Shown here: in pieces, positions 55,056 to 63,657 of the stretch
Layout: each line of letters begins with the position of its first letter
Position numbering within the stretch: position 1 is the first letter of the stretch
Position numbers and translations under genes: made by a program
The notes under the pieces: model-generated
The model's input: the letters and a program-made list of their open reading frames with translations, nothing else
Told to the model about the DNA's origin: nothing
Databases searched by the model: none
Assembly (NCBI GenBank): GCA_020073705.1
Contig: JAIQES010000009.1
Location: 24,474 to 88,473 of the forward strand
DNA length: 64,000 nucleotides
Direction: 5' to 3'
Origin: Terriglobia bacterium
Lineage (GTDB): Bacteria > Acidobacteriota > Terriglobia > Acidiferrales > UBA7541

Positions 55056-55970
55056 ATGGAACTCGGAATGGTTGGGCTGGGGCGCATGGGTGCGAATATG
55101 GTGGAGCGATTGATGCGTGGCGGGCATCGCGTGGTAGGTTACGATCGTGACGCGGCGGCCGTGGCGCGCGTGGTGTCGGCGGGCGCCGAGGGCGCCGACT
55201 CGCTGCCAAGCCTGGCGGGAAATCTCGCGAAGCCCCGAGTGGTGTGGATCATGGTTCCTGCGGGCGCGCCCGTGGATGACACCATTGCTGCGCTCACGCC
55301 GCACCTTTCGCAGGGCGACATCTTGATTGACGGCGGAAACAGCAATTATAAGGACACGCAACGCCGCGCGACGAGCTTGAAAGGCCAAGGATTTTCGTTT
55401 GTGGACGTCGGCACCAGCGGCGGCGTCTGGGGACTGAAGGAAGGGTACTCCATGATGGTGGGCGGCGAGAAGGCCGCAGTCGAGCGTTTGCGGCCGCTGC
55501 TCGAAACGCTGGCGCCCGCAAAAGATAAAGGCTGGGGACGTGTCGGCCCGTCCGGCTCAGGACACTACGTCAAGATGGTGCACAATGGCATCGAGTACGG
55601 AATGATGCAAGCCTACGCAGAGGGCTTCGCGATCCTGAAGCAGAAGAAGGAATTTGCGCTCGATCTGCACCAGGTCGCGGAGATCTGGCGGACGGGAAGC
55701 GTCGTGCGGTCCTGGCTGCTGGACCTGCTCAGTATCGCGTTGAAGGAAAATGCCGAAATGGAGGGCGTGGCGCCGTATGTTGCGGATTCAGGCGAAGGCC
55801 GCTGGACAGTCGCCGAGGCAGTGGATCTCGACGTTCCTGCGCCGGTGATCACGCTATCGCTGCTGCAGCGGCTGACGTCGCGCGATTCCGATTCATATGC
55901 GGACAAATTGCTGGCGGCGATGCGCAACCAGTTCGGCGGGCACGCGATCAAGAGCGCCGCAAGAAAATGA
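55056..55970 (+). CDS. gnd: 6-phosphogluconate dehydrogenase, decarboxylating (short form)
   Basis: A 304-aa enzyme of the short (GndA/YqeC) type. The NAD(P)-binding motif 'MELGMVGLGRMGANM' begins the protein; 'DVGTSGGVWGLKEGYSMMVG' and 'YVKMVHNGIEYGMMQAYAEG' mark the substrate and catalytic Lys site. It oxidises 6-phosphogluconate to ribulose-5-phosphate and CO2. The short length (about 300 against 470) often goes with NAD rather than NADP use, though this is not certain. Start ATG 55056 has GGAGGCGGGC just upstream. The zwf start follows 10 bases after its stop. Confidence 0.95.
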   Translation: MELGMVGLGRMGANMVERLMRGGHRVVGYDRDAAAVARVVSAGAEGADSLPSLAGNLAKPRVVWIMVPAGAPVDDTIAALTPHLSQGDILIDGGNSNYKDTQRRATSLKGQGFSFVDVGTSGGVWGLKEGYSMMVGGEKAAVERLRPLLETLAPAKDKGWGRVGPSGSGHYVKMVHNGIEYGMMQAYAEGFAILKQKKEFALDLHQVAEIWRTGSVVRSWLLDLLSIALKENAEMEGVAPYVADSGEGRWTVAEAVDLDVPAPVITLSLLQRLTSRDSDSYADKLLAAMRNQFGGHAIKSAARK

Positions 55971-55980
55971 GGCCGCGACA

Positions 55981-57528
55981 ATGACATCACGCAAACATGA
56001 CGTTGCCAATGCCGTCGAGCCCGCCAAGAAGAGCTCGATCTCGCCTGCGGACCCGTGCACGATCGTAATCTTCGGCGCTTCGGGAGATCTTTCTCGCCGG
56101 AAACTGGTTCCGGCGCTCTATGGCCTAGCGGCGCAGAATTGCCTGGCTCGGCGATTCGCGATCATTGGTTTTGCGCGCACACCGATGACCGACGAAGCAT
56201 TCCAGCAGTCGGCGGTCGATTCCGTAAAGAAGTTCGCAGATGCCAGCACGGCAAACGAAGGCCAGTGCAAAGAATTCGCTCATGCCCTTGCCTATGTAGC
56301 TGGGGAGTACCACCATCCGGAAGCATTCGAAAAGCTGAAGAGCCGATTGGAGGAACTCGATCGCGCCCACAAGCTCAACGGGAACCGGCTGTTCTACTTG
56401 GCCACGCCCCCGGAGGTCTATCCTCTGATCATCGAGCAGCTTCACAAAGCCGGTCTCGCGAAGCATCCCAACGGGAAATCCTGGGTGCGGATCGTCATCG
56501 AAAAACCGTACGGCCGTGATTTGGCTTCAGCGCAAAAGCTGAACCAGATTGTGGTTAAATCCTTCGATGAGCCGCAGGTCTACCGCATCGATCACTACCT
56601 GGGAAAAGACACGGTGCAGAACCTGTTGGTGCTGCGCTTTGGAAACGGAATCTTCGAGCCGCTGTGGAACCGGAATTACGTGGACCACGTGCAAATCACC
56701 GCGGCGGAAACGCTCGGCGTGGAGCAGCGCGCGGCGTTCTACGAAACTGCCGGCGCTACGCGGGACATGATCCAGAGCCACGTGCTGCAGTTGACGTCAC
56801 TGGTGGCCATGGAGCCGCCGGCCGCGTTTGATGCCACGGCGGTGCGAAACGAAAAGATCAAGATCCTGCAGTCGATCCGGCCGTTTACCGAGGAGAGCAT
56901 TAAGAGCGACATCGTGCGCGGGCAATATGGCCCGGGAAGCACGCCGGGGAACACGTCTCTCCTGACGGGCTATAGGAAAGAGCCGGGTGTCAAACCGAAT
57001 TCGACAACAGAAACCTACGTCGCCGCAAAAGTGCAGATCGACAATTGGCGTTGGGCGGGCGTTCCGTTTTACGTGCGTACCGGCAAACGCCTGCCGAACC
57101 GCGTGACCGAAATCGCAATTCAGTTTCGGCGGGCGCCGCACCTGGTCTTTCGCGGACAGAACCTGTCGACCAACACTCTGGCGCTGAACATCCAGCCCGA
57201 TGAAGGAATTTCGATCTCTTTCCATGCGAAACTCCCCGGCCAGGAGATGAAACTGAAAACCGTGACGATGGATTTCAGTTACCAGAAGGAATTTGGCGGA
57301 GGCGAGCGGAGCGCCTACGCCACTCTAATCAACGACTGTATGCGCGGCGACGCCACGCTGTTCGACCGCGCGGACGGCGTGGAAGCCGCCTGGGCACTGG
57401 TGAATCCAATTCTCGAGTCGTTTGAGGCTCACAAACCGAGGTTTCCTAATTATGCGGCGGGAACCTGGGGCCCGCACGAGGCGGACAAACTATTGGAGCG
57501 CGATGACCGGCACTGGCGAAAACCTTAA
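55981..57528 (+). CDS. zwf: glucose-6-phosphate 1-dehydrogenase
   Basis: A 515-aa enzyme that oxidises glucose-6-phosphate to 6-phosphogluconolactone, making NADPH. The coenzyme motif is '[20 protein letters not shown]' and the active-site motif is '[19 protein letters not shown]'. The C-terminal half has '[20 protein letters not shown]'. Length is typical. Start ATG 55981 has GAGG eight bases upstream. It overlaps pgl by 26 bases, so the two are translationally coupled. The first 30 residues are an extension of low complexity. Confidence 0.97.
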   Translation: MTSRKHDVANAVEPAKKSSISPADPCTIVIFGASGDLSRRKLVPALYGLAAQNCLARRFAIIGFARTPMTDEAFQQSAVDSVKKFADASTANEGQCKEFAHALAYVAGEYHHPEAFEKLKSRLEELDRAHKLNGNRLFYLATPPEVYPLIIEQLHKAGLAKHPNGKSWVRIVIEKPYGRDLASAQKLNQIVVKSFDEPQVYRIDHYLGKDTVQNLLVLRFGNGIFEPLWNRNYVDHVQITAAETLGVEQRAAFYETAGATRDMIQSHVLQLTSLVAMEPPAAFDATAVRNEKIKILQSIRPFTEESIKSDIVRGQYGPGSTPGNTSLLTGYRKEPGVKPNSTTETYVAAKVQIDNWRWAGVPFYVRTGKRLPNRVTEIAIQFRRAPHLVFRGQNLSTNTLALNIQPDEGISISFHAKLPGQEMKLKTVTMDFSYQKEFGGGERSAYATLINDCMRGDATLFDRADGVEAAWALVNPILESFEAHKPRFPNYAAGTWGPHEADKLLERDDRHWRKP

Positions 57529-58363
57529 AGGCGTGCCCCGGGAAATCCTCCCCGGCGTGCGCGTGTATCCGAACCCAACCGAGGTGGCGCGCGCGGCGGC
57601 GCGGCTTTTCGTGGACTTTGCGTGGCAGTCGATTGCTCGCCATGGCCAGTTCCTTGTGGCGTTGTCCGGCGGCGGCACCCCCCGCATGCTGTTCGAATTG
57701 CTCGCGTCGAGCGAGTTCCGCGGCCAGGTGGACTGGGCCAAGGTACATGTTTTCTGGAGCGACGAGCGCGCCGTTCCACCCGATCATCCGGACAGCAACT
57801 ACGGCATGGCGCGGCGCGTACTGCTTCTCCGCGTGCCGATCCCCCAGGCCAACGTCCACCGCATGGAAGCGGAGAAGGCGAATATCGGACGTGCGGCGCA
57901 CGAATACGAGGAAGTCCTGCGAAAACATCTGGAGCTCGATGACCGGGGCTTCCCGCAATTCCATTTGATCTTTCTCGGCATGGGCGCCGATGGCCACACC
58001 GCTTCGCTTTTTCCCGGCACTCGCGTTACGCGGCAGACATCGCGATGGGTGAGCACGCCCATGGTCGCGAAACTCGACGCCCGCCGCATGACGCTGACGT
58101 TGCCCGTGCTCGACGCGGCGCTGCGCGTGGTTTTTCTCGTCGTCGGCTCAGAGAAGGCGGAAATTCTCCGTGCCGTTCTGGAAGGTAAAGCCGAACCGCC
58201 GTACCCGGCCCAACTGGTTCAGCCCCGCGACAACGGTTTGAAGCTGTTTTTGGTAGACCAGGCGGCTGGCGCTTTGCTCGAAGCAGCCACTCCGCAGCCT
58301 GCTGTCTTGCCACGAGGGAAGCCCGCGGGGACGACTCGGGGAAAGCCCGGGAGGGCTACGTGA
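57503..58363 (+). CDS. pgl: 6-phosphogluconolactonase
   Basis: A 286-aa enzyme of the DevB/Pgl type, hydrolysing 6-phosphogluconolactone to 6-phosphogluconate. Motifs are 'FLVALSGGGTPRMLFELL', 'VHVFWSDERAVPPDHPDSN', 'FHLIFLGMGADGHTASLFPG' and 'VVGSEKAEILRAVLEG'. The last 25 residues are a Gly/Arg/Lys/Pro tail not usual for the family. ATG 57503 has GGAG four bases upstream and lies within the end of zwf. Its stop TGA overlaps the GTG of glk by four bases. Confidence 0.96.
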   Translation: MTGTGENLKGVPREILPGVRVYPNPTEVARAAARLFVDFAWQSIARHGQFLVALSGGGTPRMLFELLASSEFRGQVDWAKVHVFWSDERAVPPDHPDSNYGMARRVLLLRVPIPQANVHRMEAEKANIGRAAHEYEEVLRKHLELDDRGFPQFHLIFLGMGADGHTASLFPGTRVTRQTSRWVSTPMVAKLDARRMTLTLPVLDAALRVVFLVVGSEKAEILRAVLEGKAEPPYPAQLVQPRDNGLKLFLVDQAAGALLEAATPQPAVLPRGKPAGTTRGKPGRAT

Positions 58364-59379
58364 TCTTGGCCGGGGATATCGGCGGCACAAAGTGCAACCT
58401 CGCCTTGTACGAGTTTCGCGGGACGACCTGTCAGCAGATTGCCAAGCGCCAGTATGAAAGCTGGAAGTTTTCCTCCTTTGACGGAATGATCGCGAAATTC
58501 TTGAGCGCTATTTCGAACGGGACGAAAAAGGCCGGCGCGGGGAAGATCGAAGCGGCAGGTTTTGGCGTGGCCGGGCCCGTCATCGATCACCAGGTAAGGG
58601 CGACAAACCTGCAATGGATTGTGGACGGTCCCGCACTCGCAAAGCAGCTTGCCACGGATCATATCGTATTGCTGAACGACCTGGAAGCAACCTGCTATGG
58701 CCTGGCCTTAGTGGGCCCGTCGGAGATTTCAACTCTCAATCGAGGAGTGCCTGCTCCGCAGGCCACGCGGGCGCTGATCGCCGCTGGAACGGGACTCGGC
58801 GAGGCCATCCTATTCTGGGATGGACACCGCTACATTGCCGCAAGTTCAGAGGGCGGCCATGCTGACTTTGCGCCGCGCAACGAGCGGGAAATTGAGCTGT
58901 TGCGCTACATGAAGAAACGCAACGAGTTTGTAAGCGTCGAACTGATTCTTTCCGGCCGAGGATTTCGTGCCGTGCATGAATTTCTTGACGCATCCGTGCG
59001 GCATCCGAGCTTCGATGACCCCGAGGCGGATGCTGCCCCTGAGATCACGCGCCTGGGACTTGCGGGGCAGTGCGCGGTTTGCGTCCAGACGCTCGACCTC
59101 TGGGTTGCCATGTACGGCGCCGAAGCGGGAAACCTGGCGTTAAAGGTCCTTGCTCGCGGCGGAGTTTGGATTGCTGGCGGGATAGCGGTCAAAATTCGCA
59201 AGAAGATGGAAGACGGCACATTTTTCCGCGCATTCTGCGAAAAAGAAAAATTCGGCGCTCTCCTGGCAGAAATTCCCGTCCAAATGGTGCTCAACGAAGA
59301 GGCACCGTTACTCGGCGCCATGTCGCAAGCGGCCCGGATGGCTGGACTTCAAAATAAAGCCAATCACTTCTGGGCCTGA
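58360..59379 (+). CDS. glk: glucokinase
   Basis: A 339-aa ASKHA kinase of the E. coli Glk type, making glucose-6-phosphate from glucose and ATP. The phosphate loop is 'LAGDIGGTKCNLALYEFR' and the sugar and catalytic site is 'LLNDLEATCYGLALV', with 'RALIAAGTGLGEAIL' and 'SSEGGHADFAPRN'. Start GTG 58360 overlaps the pgl stop (GTGA). Its product feeds zwf directly, so gnd-zwf-pgl-glk make a complete oxidative pentose phosphate operon. The C-terminus is standard. Confidence 0.96.
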   Translation: MILAGDIGGTKCNLALYEFRGTTCQQIAKRQYESWKFSSFDGMIAKFLSAISNGTKKAGAGKIEAAGFGVAGPVIDHQVRATNLQWIVDGPALAKQLATDHIVLLNDLEATCYGLALVGPSEISTLNRGVPAPQATRALIAAGTGLGEAILFWDGHRYIAASSEGGHADFAPRNEREIELLRYMKKRNEFVSVELILSGRGFRAVHEFLDASVRHPSFDDPEADAAPEITRLGLAGQCAVCVQTLDLWVAMYGAEAGNLALKVLARGGVWIAGGIAVKIRKKMEDGTFFRAFCEKEKFGALLAEIPVQMVLNEEAPLLGAMSQAARMAGLQNKANHFWA

Positions 59380-59584
59380 AAAGCATCCCGTTAGTACTGT
59401 GGTAGTTATATGTATTCCGAGCGAATGTCTGCGCCGAGTTGTTAACATTTAATGATGACATATGTGCCCGTGTTCAAAGGAAAGCCGCTGTGGTAACCAT
59501 CGAATGCCCGCCTGTTCGGCGAAGTTGTACTCACTGTTTCCATGGGAAGAAATTGCGAGTTTTTGCCAGCGAAGTCTTCAGGGT

Positions 59585-60463
59585 TCACTTTTCGCGCTTG
59601 AGAGCTGCCTGGGCCTTTTTCAAGTCCCTGCGCTTCTCCGAATCCATTTTGGGGAAAGAGAGATCTAATTCTTCGAGTGAATGAATGAGGGCTTCTGCCA
59701 CGACAAGACGCGTAAACCACTTGTGGTCGGCCGGCACAACGTACCAGGGCGCGCACTTCGTGCTGGTATTCCGAATCATTTCTTCGTATGCGCGCATGTA
59801 TTCGTCCCAGTATTGCCGTTCCAGGACGTCGGACGCAGAAAATTTCCAGTTTTTTTCGGGCTCGTCCAGCCGCTCCAGAAACCGTTTCTTCTGTTCCTTC
59901 TTCGAGATGTTCAGAAAGAACTTCAGGACAACGATGCCATTCCGGCTGAGATAGAGTTCGCTCGCGTTGATATCCTCAAAGCGTTCCTGCCAGATTTTGC
60001 CCGAGATCAGACGTGGCGGCATCTTTTCCCGGGACAGGATTTCCGGGTGTACTCGAACAATGAGCACTTCTTCGTAATAGGAGCGATTAAAAATGCCAAT
60101 GCTGCCGCGTTCGGGAAGGAAACGCATGATCCGCCACAGAAAATCGTGCTCCAAGTCCTCGGCAGAGGGAGCCTTGAACGAAGTCACGCGGCAGCCCTGG
60201 GGGTTCACACCGGACATGACATGCTTGATGGTGCTGTCTTTCCCCGCTGCGTCCATGGCCTGGAGGATCAGCAGAATCCCCCAGCGGTCCTGTGCGTAGA
60301 GTTTTTCCTGCAGTTCGGACAGGCGAGCGATTCCACGCTCAAGCGTTTCCTGTGCGTGCTCCTTGGATTTCAACCCGAGCGTATCTTCAGGATCGAAGTC
60401 CTTTAGGTGAAAATTCGCTCCGTCGGCAACACGGAAAGGCTTTGCGAATTCACTTGGTTTCAT
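59585..60463 (-). CDS. ppk2: polyphosphate kinase 2 family protein (polyphosphate:nucleotide phosphotransferase)
   Basis: A 292-aa PPK2. It uses inorganic polyphosphate to phosphorylate nucleotides. The P-loop is 'LQAMDAAGKDSTIKHVMSGV' (Gly74, Lys75), with the lid and Walker-B region 'SIGIFNRSYYEEVLIVRVHP' and the substrate stretch 'RVTSFKAPSAEDLEHDFLWR'. This resembles the class III type that acts on AMP and ADP. Start ATG 60463 has GGAAAGG upstream; TTG 60487 is a less likely start. It converges with glk across a 205-base gap. With the CHAD protein at 6253 it suggests active polyphosphate use. Confidence 0.95.
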   Translation of the reverse strand: MKPSEFAKPFRVADGANFHLKDFDPEDTLGLKSKEHAQETLERGIARLSELQEKLYAQDRWGILLILQAMDAAGKDSTIKHVMSGVNPQGCRVTSFKAPSAEDLEHDFLWRIMRFLPERGSIGIFNRSYYEEVLIVRVHPEILSREKMPPRLISGKIWQERFEDINASELYLSRNGIVVLKFFLNISKKEQKKRFLERLDEPEKNWKFSASDVLERQYWDEYMRAYEEMIRNTSTKCAPWYVVPADHKWFTRLVVAEALIHSLEELDLSFPKMDSEKRRDLKKAQAALKREK

Positions 60464-60807
60464 AGCTGCAAACTGCCTTTCCGCCAATGACGGTTTCTGG
60501 ATGCATCACTGTTGCTTCCCCGGGAGATGGATGATGAGTCTCCTTGACCTTGATCTGACAACTGCGGCGGCTGTAGGGTTTGCGTTCTGCCGCTGTGATT
60601 TTCAATAGCAGTTTAAATGATGCCGGCAAATGTTGTCGAGGTGTCCCATTTCATCGAATAGGTTCACCGTGAAGGGAAAAGACGAAGCAGGGCACGCACG
60701 ATGAGCGCACACGATGAGATTGACACGACAGCCCGGCTGGCGTATGGTCCAGCACAAGGATGGAGTTGAAATTGGAAATTCCGTTTTACGATGGAGAAAG
60801 TGTACCG
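60464..60807. other. 344-base interval with no supported gene
   Basis: Divergent region between ppk2 and the IPT/TIG gene. It should hold both promoters. I see no conserved motif; a GGAGAAA ribosome site precedes the IPT/TIG ATG. Confidence 0.4.
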
Positions 60808-61227
60808 ATGACTAAAACCCCAGCCAATGATTTAGATCACAACGAGTTCCTTCCCCTGCCTGGCACGAAGGAAGGAAGAAGGCGCTATCGCAACAAAGTC
60901 GCGCGTAGGAGATTGACGTTTCTGGCGGCGGTCTTGCTGGCCCCGCTGATCTTTGCACAGGGTTCTCCGCAGGTGACAGGTGTGGAACCGTCGTCCGGGA
61001 AGGTGAATGACACCGTGACCGTAACGGGACAGAATCTGGGGAAAGACTCCGTTTCCTCTGTGTTCCTATCCGACGACAAGAACGATTACAAGGCCGCCAT
61101 CGTAGAACAAAAGGCGGAACAAATTGTCGTGAAGGTCCCTCAGGTGAAACCCGGCGAGTACAATGTTTCCATTCAGGTGGGCGATAAGATTTACATCAAG
61201 CCTCTGCGGTTCACGGTGCAGGAATAA
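60808..61227 (+). CDS. IPT/TIG-domain envelope protein
   Basis: A 139-aa protein. A cytoplasmic N-terminal part with a basic run ('GRRRYRNKVARRR') leads to a hydrophobic helix ('LTFLAAVLLAPLIFAQG', about 36-52) and then one IPT/TIG immunoglobulin-like domain: 'PQVTGVEPSSGKVNDTVTVT', 'GQNLGKDSVSSVFLSDD' and 'VPQVKPGEYNVSIQVGDK'. It probably sits in the periplasm, anchored or with a late signal cleavage. Start ATG 60808 has GGAG upstream; ATG 60760 would add 16 residues. The function is not known. Confidence 0.8.
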   Translation: MTKTPANDLDHNEFLPLPGTKEGRRRYRNKVARRRLTFLAAVLLAPLIFAQGSPQVTGVEPSSGKVNDTVTVTGQNLGKDSVSSVFLSDDKNDYKAAIVEQKAEQIVVKVPQVKPGEYNVSIQVGDKIYIKPLRFTVQE

Positions 61228-61245
61228 GGCGCCATCACCGAGTTC

Positions 61246-61323
61246 CTATTCAGCCGTTGGCATCCCTGCCCTTAAGAGAAAGGGAAACACCAGCACGCCT
61301 TTTCTATCCAGAATTCTTTTCAT
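61246..61323 (-). CDS. possible 25-residue small ORF or decayed leader
   Basis: ATG 61323 is preceded by GAGGAGGAATTT, one of the best ribosome sites of the window, but the frame encodes only 25 residues (MKRILDRKGVLVFPFLL...) before a stop at 61246. The basic start followed by a hydrophobic run resembles the beginning of a signal peptide. It may be a small membrane peptide or the remains of a secreted-protein gene. Confidence 0.3.
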   Translation of the reverse strand: MKRILDRKGVLVFPFLLRAGMPTAE

Positions 61324-61429
61324 AAATTCCTCCTCGCCTGTGTGCAAATATGGGTCAGCCGAAATTCCCGCTCGGGCGGAATTGACGGCCAATGTTGGAA
61401 TCACAGCAATATAGCTTTGTCGAAGCAAC

Positions 61430-62536
61430 TCAACTCAGTCGCGGAAGCAACCGCTCGGCATTTCCGCGATGGATACCGCGAAGTTCCGCAGCGCTGAAGC
61501 CGCTCTTTTGCAACCCTTGGATCTGGCTCGCGGGGCTCTCAATCATCGGCCAATCGCTCCCGTACACGATGTTCTGAGACGTGCCCAGTATCGTCTTCAG
61601 TGCCTGCAACTGCGCCGTGTTGCATGAGTTCGCGACGTCGTAATAGAAGCGTCTCAGGTGGTATAGCCTCGAGTTCGGCTCCGCAGGGCCAGCGAGGACG
61701 TCGTTGTGGGTACCGGGCTGGCCGACCCCGAACCGTTCGATCATGGACGGCATGGTTCCGCCAGCATGGGAAAAGATGAAGCGAATGTCGCTGTAGCGGG
61801 CAGCCGCGCTGGTCGAAACCAGGCTGAAAATTGTTCGCATGGTGTCCGTGAGGTACTCGTTCAAGCCCGGCACCACGTTACCCTCATTGAATGAATTGTT
61901 CGGATGAACAAAGACCACCGCCTTGCGCCGGTTGAGCTCATCGAACACCGGCCGGAATATCGGGTCCCCCAGCCAGTGGAACTGATAGCTCGTATATATA
62001 CCGACTCCGTCGGCATGGAGCGTGTCGAATGCGTACTCGATCTCACGCAGGCTGTCGTCAATGTTAGGAAGCGGCAACAAGGCCCAGAGGCCGAAGCGGC
62101 CCTTGTGATCCGACATCATCTTGGCACCGAACTCGTTTAGCTCGCGCGCGAGAAAGCGTGTTTCGTCCGGGTCTCCGAACCATATGCCGGGCACAGTGTT
62201 CGAGACAATAGCAGTCGCTACTCCCTGCTGCTCCATGTAATCTACATCTCTGACTGCCGACCACTCCTCCCCCCATTTTTTCGGATGCCTGGGAGCCACA
62301 GGTTGGAAACGAGGATCGTGGTGGCCCACCTTGGGGGCCAACGCCTTGGCGTAGGCCGGCGATCCGAAGTGGTGGTGGCAGTCAATGGCGCGCGCATTGC
62401 CCGCCGGCGCCTGTGCCGATAACTGGCTGCTCGGAAGGAGCGCGCTCGCCCCCACAGCCGAGACTCCCTTCAGGAAGTTTCGCCGCGATGGGTCACCCAC
62501 GCCGGCCCCGACACTTCTTAGGAACATTTCTTCCAT
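61430..62536 (-). CDS. Tat-exported amidohydrolase (ACMSD/amidohydrolase-2 family)
   Basis: A 368-aa metal hydrolase. The N-terminus has a Tat signal ('PSRRNFLKGVSAVGASALLP'). The metal site is His-x-His in 'ARAIDCHHHFGSPAY', His in 'KAVVFVHPNNS', His in 'IRFIFSHAGGTMPSM' and Asp in 'NIVYGSDWPMIES'. The family includes decarboxylases such as ACMSD and 2,3-dihydroxybenzoate decarboxylase, so it may split C-C bonds rather than amides. The substrate is unknown. GAGGAGGGGGGAACT before ATG 62536 is a very strong ribosome site; the longer frame is unlikely. Confidence 0.92.
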   Translation of the reverse strand: MEEMFLRSVGAGVGDPSRRNFLKGVSAVGASALLPSSQLSAQAPAGNARAIDCHHHFGSPAYAKALAPKVGHHDPRFQPVAPRHPKKWGEEWSAVRDVDYMEQQGVATAIVSNTVPGIWFGDPDETRFLARELNEFGAKMMSDHKGRFGLWALLPLPNIDDSLREIEYAFDTLHADGVGIYTSYQFHWLGDPIFRPVFDELNRRKAVVFVHPNNSFNEGNVVPGLNEYLTDTMRTIFSLVSTSAAARYSDIRFIFSHAGGTMPSMIERFGVGQPGTHNDVLAGPAEPNSRLYHLRRFYYDVANSCNTAQLQALKTILGTSQNIVYGSDWPMIESPASQIQGLQKSGFSAAELRGIHRGNAERLLPRLS

Positions 62537-62623
62537 AGTTCCCCCCTCCTCGTTTAATTCGGAATTTCCAATATATAGGTCTCCTTTTCGTCGAGATTGC
62601 ATACACCCCGCCCCGCGCTGGTG

Positions 62624-62767
62624 TCAAGCTTCCGGCAGGTTCTTGCCGCGCGGGTCTACCAGCAGGCCTTGCAGGTGGATCGGAGACATCAGCTTTAGCG
62701 AAGTGTTGGCGGCCTTCACAGGGTGATAGAACGCCGCTAACTCTATGAGGCGGTCTGAAGTATTCAT
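62624..62767 (-). pseudogene. possible remnant of a coding gene (47 residues)
   Basis: An open frame from ATG 62767 to a TGA at 62624, coding-like in residue mix: 'MNTSDRLIELAAFYHPVKAA' then 'NTSLKLMSPIHLQGLLVDPR'. The frame is open a little further upstream to a stop near 62810. It looks like the C-terminal part of a longer enzyme, but I cannot name the family, and no ribosome site is seen. It lies in the 305-base gap 62537-62841, which holds nothing else. Confidence 0.33.
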
Positions 62768-62841
62768 GAAGTGGCTCGGCACGCGAGCACCCAGAGAAGA
62801 AATATGTCAGTCAGATTGTCGAGCTTGCCCTGGAACTCGCT

Positions 62842-63657
62842 CTAGCCATCGCTGCCTGCCAAACAAACTTTGTTTTTCCCGGTCCGCTTTGCCCGGTACA
62901 ACGCTTCGTCTGCCGCCTGGATCAGCTTCTCTACATTCTGGCCGTCATCGGGGTAGGATGCCACCCCGATGCTAGCCGTTACATCCGATTCCTCTTCGAT
63001 TTCCTTTCTCATGCGTTCGGCTACTTGCGCGGCGCGATCTTTTGGGACTCCTGTAAGGAGAACAATCACCTCTTCACCCCCGAATCTTCCGGCAATATCA
63101 GACGCCCGCAACTTTCGCCGGAGAATATAGGAAACATTCTGCAACGCCCTGTCTCCCGCCACATGGCCGTAGGAATCGTTGTATTCCTTGAAATCATCCA
63201 AATCGATCATCACAACAGAGAACAAATTCGATAAGCCCCGTCGTGCCCGAGCGACCTCGCGATCGAATCCCTTCATGAAAAACCGGCGCGTCGCCAAAAG
63301 AGTGAGGCCATTGGTTGCCGCCACTCTTTCCGCCGCCTTCCGGTACTGGACTTCCTTGTCAAAAAGGTATCCCAGCGCAACCGAAACACCTGTTGTGCCG
63401 ATCACCCACGGCGTGAATGTGAGAATGTGTTTTTGGAAGATGCTCACTAGCGTCCGGCCAAGAAGGTCCCAGCTCAGGACGGTGCGGTCTACGAGGGCAA
63501 GCTCCAATTCGTAAAGCATGGTTCCAGCCATGTAGGTAGCAATAGAAAAAATAATGCCACCTATAAGGAAGCTCAACTTATATCCCCATCCGGGTGCAGG
63601 GAGTTCCAAAGTTGATTGCTTTTCTTGCGGGAGCGCCGCTTTATCATCCGGTTTCAT
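62842..63657 (-). CDS. membrane-bound diguanylate cyclase (GGDEF)
   Basis: A 271-aa protein with two transmembrane helices (about 28-49 and 82-98) and a C-terminal GGDEF domain (about 115-270). The active site is 'GGEEV' at 193-197, with 'FSVVMIDLDDFKEYNDSYGH' as the metal site. The I-site R184-A-S-D187 lies exactly five residues before GGEEV, so product inhibition by cyclic di-GMP is expected. It makes cyclic di-GMP, while the HD-GYP protein at 17175 should break it down. Start ATG 63657 has GGAGAG nine bases upstream. Confidence 0.94.
   Translation of the reverse strand: MKPDDKAALPQEKQSTLELPAPGWGYKLSFLIGGIIFSIATYMAGTMLYELELALVDRTVLSWDLLGRTLVSIFQKHILTFTPWVIGTTGVSVALGYLFDKEVQYRKAAERVAATNGLTLLATRRFFMKGFDREVARARRGLSNLFSVVMIDLDDFKEYNDSYGHVAGDRALQNVSYILRRKLRASDIAGRFGGEEVIVLLTGVPKDRAAQVAERMRKEIEEESDVTASIGVASYPDDGQNVEKLIQAADEALYRAKRTGKNKVCLAGSDG

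Noticed and set aside
54380..55087. 235-residue reverse frame over the HAD gene
   Set aside because: The forward strand has all four HAD motifs; the reverse frame has no recognisable protein feature.
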